Assembly: GCF_014297365.1 (NCBI RefSeq)
Contig: NZ_JACOQD010000002.1
Location: 248,001-312,000 of the forward strand
Length of the DNA stretch: 64,000 nucleotides
Source of the DNA: Winogradskyella echinorum
GTDB lineage: Bacteria > Bacteroidota > Bacteroidia > Flavobacteriales > Flavobacteriaceae
Direction of reading: 5' to 3'
In this document: positions 55,535 through 61,919 of the stretch, piece after piece
Position numbering within the stretch: position 1 is the stretch's first letter
Layout: each line of letters starts with the position of its first letter
The notes under the pieces: generated by a model
What the model was told of the DNA's origin: nothing
What the model saw: only the letters and a program-made list of their open reading frames with translations
Database searches by the model: none
Made by a program: the position numbers and the translations under genes

Positions 55535-56452
55535 ATGAAAAGATTAATCATTCTAATTTTTAGCAGTTTTTTGTTTTGCTCATCTTGCAAACAAAAGCCA
55601 AGTTTTATTGACTTCACCTATCCAGATGGAAAACACAAGGCTTTGGTATTGAGTTATGATGATGGCACAATTCAAGATATTGAGTTAACTCAATTACTTG
55701 ACAAACACAAACTAATCGGAACATTCAATCTAAATTCAGGATATATAGGAGTAACACGTGGTTGGCCTCAAAAAAATGGTGATACCATCTATCAAAAATA
55801 TGTTTCAAAGGATTCTCTATTTATTATTTATAAAAACCATGAAATTGCTGTACATGGTGAATTGCATAAAAACTTTACAGATATTACAAATAAAGAAATT
55901 CTTAAGGAAGTCAATACTGACCTTGAAATTTTAACTCAACTCACCAAAAGAGAAATAATCAGTATGGCTTACCCATTTGGCAGTACAAATGATAGCATTG
56001 CAAAACTAATTTCCAATACTGGAATAGTAAATGGAAGAACAGTAGCTGATACTTATAAATTTAGTTTGCCGGAAAATTACATGATATGGAACCCAACATG
56101 CCACGACAGTAAAGCTTTAGATTATTTAAGTGAATATTTAGAAATGGACAAACAGGAATTATCACTCTTCTACGTTTGGGGACATTCCTGGGAATTTGGA
56201 GATACAAAGAGATGGAACAATATGGTTGAATTTTGTGAAAAAATTGGAAAAGCCAAAGATATTTGGTCAGTTGGAAATGGAGAACTTACAAAATATTTAA
56301 AAGCTATTGAAAGAGTTGAAATCAATGAAAAGAAAATAATGAACCCTGCAGACAATGAGCCAATTTGGATAAACCTATCAACTGGAATCGAAAAACTTAA
56401 AGCTGGAGAGACAATTAAAATAAAAACTGTAGCTAACAACGTGTATAATTAA
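55535..56452 (+). CDS. cassette 8: polysaccharide deacetylase-like lipoprotein
   Basis: Protein of 305 residues; lipobox FLFCSSC. A NodB-homology domain starts at KALVLSYDDGTIQDIELTQL (metal-binding D-D), with EIAVHGELHKNFTDIT (HxxxH-type zinc His), MAYPFGSTNDSIA and LFYVWGHSWEFGDTKRWNNM. These fit a carbohydrate esterase 4 enzyme that removes acetyl groups from a polysaccharide or peptidoglycan. The frame runs into the repeat and ends NNVYN, the same attC-encoded tail seen in cassette 5. ATG lies 19 bases after the cassette start. Confidence 0.88.
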   Translation: MKRLIILIFSSFLFCSSCKQKPSFIDFTYPDGKHKALVLSYDDGTIQDIELTQLLDKHKLIGTFNLNSGYIGVTRGWPQKNGDTIYQKYVSKDSLFIIYKNHEIAVHGELHKNFTDITNKEILKEVNTDLEILTQLTKREIISMAYPFGSTNDSIAKLISNTGIVNGRTVADTYKFSLPENYMIWNPTCHDSKALDYLSEYLEMDKQELSLFYVWGHSWEFGDTKRWNNMVEFCEKIGKAKDIWSVGNGELTKYLKAIERVEINEKKIMNPADNEPIWINLSTGIEKLKAGETIKIKTVANNVYN

Positions 56453-56568
56453 TTGCTTTGGTAAGTGCTTATTTGGAAAATTCCTTCGGAATTTTCCCGC
56501 GCTCGTTTTTGTTTACTAAATTAGTTGCTAAAACACGCAACTAACCATACACAAGACCGTTGTAAAAC
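56428..56568 (+). repeat. attC-like site 8
   Basis: Own-end TGTAGCTAAC matches cassette 8 start GTTAGCTACA (10/10). Arms as in site 1. Next start GTTGTAAAAC at 56559. Confidence 0.85.
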
Positions 56569-56571
56569 ATT

Positions 56572-57255
56572 ATGAAGAAACCTCTTAAAATAACATTAAT
56601 CTTTCTCGGAATTTTATTTGTAATATATCATTTATTGAGTTGGACAGGTGTTTTTACACTTTATAGTAATCCTACAACATCGAATTCACCAAATTTGGAG
56701 TTGGATTCTAAAATGGTCGCTTCGAATTTGGTAGAACCGAAAAATGGAGATTTTGTCTGTTATAAAAATCAAAATGGGAGATTTGGAAATCATATAAGAG
56801 TCCATAGACTATGTGGAATGGAAAATGACATAGTTGAAATTAAAAAAGGAACATTATTCATAAACGGTAAAAATGCTGATAAGGGAACTGATTTTGTACA
56901 TTTCTATGTTTTGACCGAAGAAGAATTTCAAAAATCAAAAACGGGATTAAAACCTGACCTAACTTTTATTTCTAGAGTTGGAGAAAATAAAGATTCAATA
57001 ATGATTCCATTATCTGACCAATACGCTAAAGCAAATGGATTGGAATTAAGACGCAGAATAGCAAATGAAGTAGATGAAAATTCAATAGTTCAAAAAATAT
57101 TTAATGAGAATTGGAATTTGGACAATTTCGGACCTCTTAAAATACCTTCTAACAAAGTGTTTGTTTTAGGAGACAATAGAGATATTGCAGAAGATACCAG
57201 ATTTGTTGGATTTATTGACAAGTCCGACATTGTTGGAACAGTAATAATAAAATAA
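56572..57255 (+). CDS. cassette 9: S26 signal peptidase-like protein
   Basis: Protein of 227 residues with one N-terminal span (ITLIFLGILFVIYHLLSW) and a signal-peptidase I-like domain: TTSNSPNLELDSKMVA (expected Ser region), NGDFVCYKNQ, IRVHRLCGMENDIVEI, TLFINGK and VFVLGDNRDIAEDTRFVGF with VGTVII. In bacterial signal peptidase I the general-base Lys precedes an Arg (K-R-x-x-G); here it is His-Arg, as in the Ser-His ER/SipW-type enzymes. The usual Ser-Met-x-Pro is also altered. It may be an unusual or inactive peptidase. ATG is 13 bases from the cassette start. Confidence 0.82.
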   Translation: MKKPLKITLIFLGILFVIYHLLSWTGVFTLYSNPTTSNSPNLELDSKMVASNLVEPKNGDFVCYKNQNGRFGNHIRVHRLCGMENDIVEIKKGTLFINGKNADKGTDFVHFYVLTEEEFQKSKTGLKPDLTFISRVGENKDSIMIPLSDQYAKANGLELRRRIANEVDENSIVQKIFNENWNLDNFGPLKIPSNKVFVLGDNRDIAEDTRFVGFIDKSDIVGTVIIK

Positions 57256-57256
57256 C

Positions 57257-57394
57257 GTTTTACAACACCGTGTATAATTCATTGCTAGTACTCGCCTACT
57301 TACGAAAATCCTCGCGGATTTTCTATTCGGTTTGTATTTGCTAATTTAGTTGCTGAAACACGCAACGAAACCATACACAAAACCGTTACCCACA
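57257..57394 (+). repeat. attC-like site 9 (variant arms)
   Basis: Own-end GTTTTACAAC matches cassette 9 start GTTGTAAAAC (10/10). Arms GTGTATAATTCATTGC and GCAACGAAACCATACAC, same compensated change as site 7; tip GAAAATCC/GGATTTTC with a TCGC loop. Next start GTTACCCACA at 57385. Confidence 0.82.
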
Positions 57395-57396
57395 AT

Positions 57397-57981
57397 ATGA
57401 AGAAACCTATGGCTTACATTTTAATTGCAGTAATTCTAATAGTCGGAATTACTTTATTTATGAAATCTTCGAAAAAAGAAAAAACAGAGATAGTGGAACA
57501 AAATTCGACTGAAACTCAAATTGAACAAAATCCTTTTACTGATATGCGGAATATGGCATTTACCGTTACTTTAGAACAATTAGGTTTAGAAGGAATTGGG
57601 GAAAATGTTGTTTATGGAATCGTTTCGGAAATGGATATGAATGGAGCGACTGCAACTGTTGTGACTTTCTTATCTGGAGACACAAGTCTATACTTGAGTT
57701 CAGGTGGTGGATTTATTGGAGCTGGACAACACGAAAGCGTTCAAAAAGTTGTGAAAAAATATGTAGAAAACGGACAAAAATACATTGGGAAAGCGACTAA
57801 AATTGAGAAAGCTGAATTACCTAAAAATGGAATGACTAACTTTAATTTTCTGACTGAAAAAGGAATTTATAGCATTTCTGAAAGTTTGAGTGAACTTGAA
57901 TCTGGAAAATCGGAATATTCAAATTTGTTCATTGAATTGAATGAAGTAATAGCGCAAATCCGAACGAAAAGCGGAGAATAA
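57397..57981 (+). CDS. cassette 10: hypothetical membrane-anchored protein
   Basis: Protein of 194 residues with an N-terminal span (MAYILIAVILIVGITLFM) and a soluble domain: FTVTLEQLGLEGIGENVVYG, TATVVTFLSGDTSLYLSSGG, GFIGAGQHESVQKVVKKYVE, NFNFLTEKGIYSI. No named family recognised; the layout resembles small periplasmic or cytoplasmic sensor-like proteins of flavobacteria. ATG begins 12 bases from the cassette start. Gly codons are mostly GGA. Confidence 0.72.
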   Translation: MKKPMAYILIAVILIVGITLFMKSSKKEKTEIVEQNSTETQIEQNPFTDMRNMAFTVTLEQLGLEGIGENVVYGIVSEMDMNGATATVVTFLSGDTSLYLSSGGGFIGAGQHESVQKVVKKYVENGQKYIGKATKIEKAELPKNGMTNFNFLTEKGIYSISESLSELESGKSEYSNLFIELNEVIAQIRTKSGE

Positions 57982-57985
57982 ATAC

Positions 57986-58124
57986 TGTGGGTAACAACGT
58001 ATAAAATTAATTGCTTGGTTATAGTCTACTTACGAAAGTCCTCGCGGACTTTCTATCTGTGATTTATTTGCTAAATTTAGTACTTAAACCACGCAACTAA
58101 TCTTATACAACAACGTTACAGCAC
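57986..58124 (+). repeat. attC-like site 10 (variant arms)
   Basis: Own-end TGTGGGTAAC matches cassette 10 start GTTACCCACA (10/10). Arms GTATAAAATTAATTGC and GCAACTAATCTTATAC pair with A-C at the two conserved places. Next start GTTACAGCAC at 58115. Confidence 0.82.
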
Positions 58125-58126
58125 AT

Positions 58127-58645
58127 ATGAGAAAAACCATCGGTAAAGACATAATTCCACTTCTGATTTCAATAATTCTTTTGATAATCTCAATCGGAAT
58201 TACATTTTTTACGGATTATACTCTGAATTATAAGCATTACGTGGGAATTGGATTAATTGGAATTTCAACGCTTTTGTATTTTAAGAACAAAAAGCTATTT
58301 GTTTATATATTCGGACTGACTTTGATTCTCGGAATCCTAAATCTGATTGATATTTATTATTCAAACATAATATTCGGAATTGGACCAATTAAGTTCAATC
58401 CAATATTTCTGACTTTACTGATTATTTTCTTGGCTTTGAATAAGGAACTGCTGAACAAAATGTTTCCTGAAAAAGAATTGGCGGAAAAAAATGCGGAAAA
58501 CATAAAGCTGATTAAACATTACGAGCAAAAATTCGAATCGAAAACCGAATCGGAATTGAAATATATTGCGGACGAAAAAAGTGGATACGTGAACGAGGCG
58601 AAAATTGCTTCGAAAAATATTTTGCGAAATAAATACGTGCTGTAA
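58127..58645 (+). CDS. cassette 11: hypothetical multi-span membrane protein
   Basis: Protein of 172 residues with four hydrophobic spans in residues ~10-110 (PLLISIILLIISIGITFF, YVGIGLIGISTLLYF, FVYIFGLTLILGILNLID, FNPIFLTLLIIFLAL) and a charged cytoplasmic-like C-terminal helix (EKELAEKNAENIKLIKHYEQ). No family recognised. ATG is 12 bases after the cassette start, and the TAA stop lies inside the own-end GTGCTGTAAC. Confidence 0.7.
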   Translation: MRKTIGKDIIPLLISIILLIISIGITFFTDYTLNYKHYVGIGLIGISTLLYFKNKKLFVYIFGLTLILGILNLIDIYYSNIIFGIGPIKFNPIFLTLLIIFLALNKELLNKMFPEKELAEKNAENIKLIKHYEQKFESKTESELKYIADEKSGYVNEAKIASKNILRNKYVL

Positions 58646-58776
58646 CACCGTGTATAAAAAATTGCTATTTTTAGCTTACACAATGTTAGTTGCTTTGTTT
58701 GCTAGCGTCTGATTTTCCTTCGGAAAATCCTCGCACACAAACACGCAACTTTTCATACACATAAACGTTGTGCTTC
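58637..58776 (+). repeat. attC-like site 11 (variant arms and tip)
   Basis: Own-end GTGCTGTAAC matches cassette 11 start GTTACAGCAC (10/10). Arms GTGTATAAAAAATTGC and GCAACTTTTCATACAC are fully compensated relative to site 1. The tip hairpin is GATTTTCC/GGAAAATC, shifted towards the 3' side. Next start GTTGTGCTTC at 58767. Confidence 0.8.
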
Positions 58777-58797
58777 ATTATCAGAAACCGCTAACCA

Positions 58798-59556
58798 ATG
58801 ATAAAATTCTTTAGAAAAATTAGGCAAAAACTACTCTCTGAAAATAAGTTCAGTAAGTATCTGATTTACGCAATCGGAGAAATTATTCTTGTCGTTATTG
58901 GAATCTTGATTGCACTTCAAGTCAACAATAAAAATCAAATCAGAAATGAAAACCAAGCATTAAAAAATTATTTAGAAAAAATCGCAATTAACGTAAAAAA
59001 TGATATTAAAGTTTCGGAATTTATGATAAAGTCAAGAACGCAACAATCATTATTGTGTGCACAGGCTACAGAATTGATTTCCAAAAAAGATTGGAGTGAC
59101 CAACGAAAAATCACCAACGCTGTATTTGCAATGATAATAGAGCAACCTTTGAATTTTAATCGTAGTGGGTTTGAATCTTTAAAAAACTCTGGATATTTGC
59201 AACACCTTGACGACTCTGAAGTAGAAGAATTGATATACAAATATTACAATTCAGTTGACAAAGTAATATTTGAAGAAACAAGTTTACAAGTATGGGCAAA
59301 TGATTTGGATTTGGAATTGCATAAAAGCGGGTTCTTTTCAAATTGGTTAGAACTCGAAAAAAGACCAAATCAGAAAATGCGAGAAGCATTAGGGAATTAT
59401 ACGGATAAGTTAACCGAACACAAGGGAAATGATATAGTATTATCAATTTTATATAGAGGTTTTTTGTTTACAGCAGAACTCACAGGCTTTTATGAAGAAC
59501 AAGTAACCTTTGGAAATGAATTATTAATAGCAATAGATAATTATAATAAAAAATAA
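58798..59556 (+). CDS. cassette 12 gene A: DUF6090 family protein
   Basis: Protein of 252 residues. The N-terminal block MIKFFRKIRQKLLSENKFSK, YLIYAIGEIILVVIGILIAL and QVNNKNQIRNENQALKNYLE is diagnostic of DUF6090, a single-span membrane family abundant in flavobacteria. The rest is helical and probably periplasmic (FNRSGFESLKNSGYLQHLDD is a typical conserved part). Function unknown. It shares cassette 12 with the RidA-like lipoprotein gene 56 bases downstream. Confidence 0.88.
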   Translation: MIKFFRKIRQKLLSENKFSKYLIYAIGEIILVVIGILIALQVNNKNQIRNENQALKNYLEKIAINVKNDIKVSEFMIKSRTQQSLLCAQATELISKKDWSDQRKITNAVFAMIIEQPLNFNRSGFESLKNSGYLQHLDDSEVEELIYKYYNSVDKVIFEETSLQVWANDLDLELHKSGFFSNWLELEKRPNQKMREALGNYTDKLTEHKGNDIVLSILYRGFLFTAELTGFYEEQVTFGNELLIAIDNYNKK

Positions 59557-59612
59557 TAAAACGGATAATAAAAACGGGAAAGCCGAAAACCGACTAATGT
59601 AGGCACTAAACA

Positions 59613-60146
59613 ATGAGAATTATGATAAAACTAATCAACCGATTGACTTTACTCGCAACACTTTTTGCATTGGCTGTTGTATTCCAAAGTTGTGAACAAA
59701 AACAAAAGGAAGAAACTAAAGAAGTAGAAAAACAAGAAATCGTTGAATCCGAAAAACCTGAATATTTTCTCTTACGTCCAGAAGTAGAAAAAGTATACGG
59801 ATATTCACACGCTGTGAAAATTGGTAATAGCATTAAGATTTCTGGAGCAGTAAGTATGGACGATGAAGGAAATCCAACCGCAGTTGGAGATATAGAACAA
59901 CAGATGAAAAACTGTTATGCTGATTTAGAAAAAATATTAAAACACTTTGGTTGCACTTTTGACGATGTTGTAAAAGAAGACATTTTTACAACTGACATGG
60001 CTCAAATGCTGGACAAATCAGCATATCGTGCCGAAATATATAAAAATGGATTTCCGACTGGTTCTTGGCTTGAAGTAAAAGGATTAGCACTACCTGAATT
60101 TATGGTTGAAATCGAACTTGAAGTACATAAATCGGAATTAAAATAA
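59613..60146 (+). CDS. cassette 12 gene B: RidA/YjgF-family lipoprotein
   Basis: Protein of 177 residues with a lipobox (LAVVFQSC) and a Glu/Lys linker, then a RidA-type domain from ~residue 55: YSHAVKIGNSIKISGAVSMD, GDIEQQMKNCYADLEKILKH, FGCTFDDVVKEDIFTTDMAQ, NGFPTGSWLEVKGLALPEFM and VEIELEVHK. RidA enzymes deaminate reactive enamines or imines; the Arg that normally binds the carboxylate (R in the x-R-x-x-V/S region) appears replaced, so activity may differ. A lipid-anchored RidA is unusual compared with cytosolic forms. Confidence 0.85.
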   Translation: MRIMIKLINRLTLLATLFALAVVFQSCEQKQKEETKEVEKQEIVESEKPEYFLLRPEVEKVYGYSHAVKIGNSIKISGAVSMDDEGNPTAVGDIEQQMKNCYADLEKILKHFGCTFDDVVKEDIFTTDMAQMLDKSAYRAEIYKNGFPTGSWLEVKGLALPEFMVEIELEVHKSELK

Positions 60147-60148
60147 CG

Positions 60149-60286
60149 AAAGCACAACAACATATATAATTTATTGCTAGTTCTTGCCTACTTACGAAAA
60201 TCCTATTGGATTTTCTAGTTGGTTTTTATTTACTAAATTCAGTACTTAAAACACGCAACAAATCATATATAAAAACGTTGGCAAAC
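60149..60286 (+). repeat. attC-like site 12 (variant arms)
   Basis: Own-end AAAGCACAAC matches cassette 12 start GTTGTGCTTC at 9 of 10. Arms ATATATAATTTATTGC and GCAACAAATCATATAT are compensated. Next start GTTGGCAAAC at 60277. Confidence 0.8.
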
Positions 60287-60288
60287 AT

Positions 60289-60723
60289 ATGAGAGAAACA
60301 GTATTCTTAACATTTTGGGTTCTTCTTTTTACAACCATTACGAGTTGTACAGAAGAATATCCAGAAAACCTGAAAGTTGGAACATTTAAAACTACGACTG
60401 AATTAAATACTGTGAAATATTTATATCGGAATTTTGATTATCAATACATTTATTCGGAATCTCATCCTGGAGGAAATAAATTATCGAAAATAACGTGGAC
60501 AAACTCTGGTTATGAACTGGAAACTATAAATAAAACCAGCAAATTTGATTCCTTGATTCGGACTGTCGTTCTTGATAAGCACGAAAAGAATAAGTCCTTT
60601 ACCGAAACAACTTTTACAGACGGAATTGGACTGAAATTCACAACTGAATGGATTAGAATTGACCAATCACCTGACCAAAAGTTGACTGAAGTAATGAAAG
60701 AAAACGGAATTAAACTGAAATAA
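60289..60723 (+). CDS. cassette 13: hypothetical lipoprotein
   Basis: Lipoprotein of 144 residues with lipobox TTITSC. The mature part is a small beta-rich domain (VGTFKTTTELNTVKYLYRNF, YIYSESHPGGNKLSKITWTN, SLIRTVVLDKHEKNKSFTET, TTFTDGIGLKFTTEW). Family not recognised. ATG is 12 bases from the cassette start at 60277. Last gene in a cassette with both matching ends. Confidence 0.72.
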   Translation: MRETVFLTFWVLLFTTITSCTEEYPENLKVGTFKTTTELNTVKYLYRNFDYQYIYSESHPGGNKLSKITWTNSGYELETINKTSKFDSLIRTVVLDKHEKNKSFTETTFTDGIGLKFTTEWIRIDQSPDQKLTEVMKENGIKLK

Positions 60724-60728
60724 ATACG

Positions 60729-60869
60729 ATTTGCCAACAACGTGTATAATTAATTGCTTTGGCAAGTGATTATTTGGAAAATTCCTTCGGAATTTTCTCG
60801 CGTTCGTTTTTGTTTACTAAATTAGTTGCTGAAACACGCAACTAACCATACACAAAACCGTTAGCTGTA
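60729..60869 (+). repeat. attC-like site 13
   Basis: Own-end ATTTGCCAAC matches cassette 13 start GTTGGCAAAC at 9 of 10. Arms as in site 1. The next start, GTTAGCTGTA at 60860, has no matching partner end downstream. Confidence 0.84.
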
Positions 60870-61064
60870 ATGTAATGCACCCTTTCTCATTATAGACAAT
60901 GTAAATATCTGTTTTTCAGAACAACAGAATATTACTCTTTCTAAAAAATCCTTCAAATTAAAAATTTAAACAGGTATTAACTTAAGTTATGTCTTTTGTG
61001 ACAGTATTGGCAATGTTTAAGTATTAAAGCTGTATACTATAAATGAACAATTAAAATAATAAAC

Positions 61065-61208
61065 ATGGGAATGATTAAAGATAGAAAGAAATTTAAAAGA
61101 ACAAAAGAACAGACTCATCCAACAAATCCAACTGGTAATATTAACCAACAAACTAGCCATTTTAATATTGATGATACTAGTATTAAAAAACAACAAAATA
61201 AAAAATAA
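61065..61208 (+). CDS. small basic hypothetical protein (47 residues)
   Basis: ORF starting MGMIKDRKKFKRTKEQTHPT and ending KKQQNKK; very basic and hydrophilic. It begins ~200 bases after the orphan cassette start at 60860 and is followed 2 bases later by the BON-domain gene, so it belongs to a stress-type operon rather than to a typical cassette. No known family. Confidence 0.5.
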   Translation: MGMIKDRKKFKRTKEQTHPTNPTGNINQQTSHFNIDDTSIKKQQNKK

Positions 61209-61210
61209 TA

Positions 61211-61453
61211 ATGATGAAAAACAATGTAGAATTACAATCTGATGTAATAGATTCCATTAAACAAAAGGAGGTTAAAAATGCCCTTAGACGAAGTTCTATT
61301 AATCATAATGATATAAATATAAAAGTGTCAGGCACCGCAGTAACACTTTCTGGAAAAATAATTTCTTTATATCAAAAAGATAAGGCAGAACACATAGTTG
61401 GAAAAACACCTGGAATCTGGCATGTAAATAATGACCTAGAACTTAATTTTTAA
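61211..61453 (+). CDS. BON domain protein
   Basis: Protein of 80 residues consisting of one BON domain: VIDSIKQKEVKNALRRSSIN, INIKVSGTAVTLSGKIISLY, KAEHIVGKTPGIWHVNNDLE. BON domains (OsmY type) bind membranes or phospholipids under osmotic or other stress. No signal peptide, unlike OsmY, so it is likely cytoplasmic. Operon with the flanking small genes. Confidence 0.85.
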   Translation: MMKNNVELQSDVIDSIKQKEVKNALRRSSINHNDINIKVSGTAVTLSGKIISLYQKDKAEHIVGKTPGIWHVNNDLELNF

Positions 61454-61462
61454 AGTGTTAAA

Positions 61463-61690
61463 ATGAAATCTCAAAATAATCTTAATGATAAAATCCGATT
61501 GACAACTATAAAAATTCAAGAGGAACATCCTGAACTGATTGAATACATAAATGAAATTCCCAGTACCTTCCTTTGTACAACTGAAAAAAAAGTAAGTAAC
61601 AAAGCACTAAAAGGATATTTAGATTCCCTCGATCAAATATTCAAAAAATATTCAAAAAACACAAAAATTCAACACCATGAAAACGAATAA
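61463..61690 (+). CDS. hypothetical protein
   Basis: A 75-residue helical protein (IRLTTIKIQEEHPELIEYIN, GYLDSLDQIFKKYSKNTKIQ) with no membrane span. The 3' end overlaps the next gene by 14 bases. Short proteins of this type accompany BON-domain stress genes in flavobacteria, from memory. Function unknown. Confidence 0.65.
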   Translation: MKSQNNLNDKIRLTTIKIQEEHPELIEYINEIPSTFLCTTEKKVSNKALKGYLDSLDQIFKKYSKNTKIQHHENE

Positions 61691-61919
61691 TAATTTAGGT
61701 ATCTGGATGAATCATTCAGTTGCTAATTTGATTGATTTAAAATCAAAAAAAGAATGCCGTTCTATTGTATCAAAATTCACTTCAGAAACCAAGGAAGAAG
61801 CCTTGATTCGAAGCGAAAGTCTTATGCATAATAAAAGACAGCAAATGAATAAAATACGTGTACCAACAATGTATAAAAACAATTGCTCAATTTTGGGCTT
61901 AACCAAAGGTCGTTGCTAG
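61677..61919 (+). pseudogene. truncated stress-cluster gene fused to attC-like site 14
   Basis: The first ~58 residues (NNLGIWMNHSVANLIDLKSK, IVSKFTSETKEEALIRSESL, MHNKRQQMN) resemble the N-terminal half of a ~120-residue flavobacterial stress-cluster protein, recalled from memory. After the codons for RQQMNK the frame enters the repeat and ends NCSILGLTKGRC, which is attC sequence. The C-terminal half of the gene is missing. The break lies near 61851, where cassette-end sequence AATACGTGTACCAAC begins. So the gene was cut by a recombination event that joined it to an array element. Confidence 0.75.

Noticed and set aside
58415..58648. Phe-rich minus-strand ORF
   Set aside because: Antisense of Lys/Glu-rich codons in the cassette 11 gene, a typical artefact.
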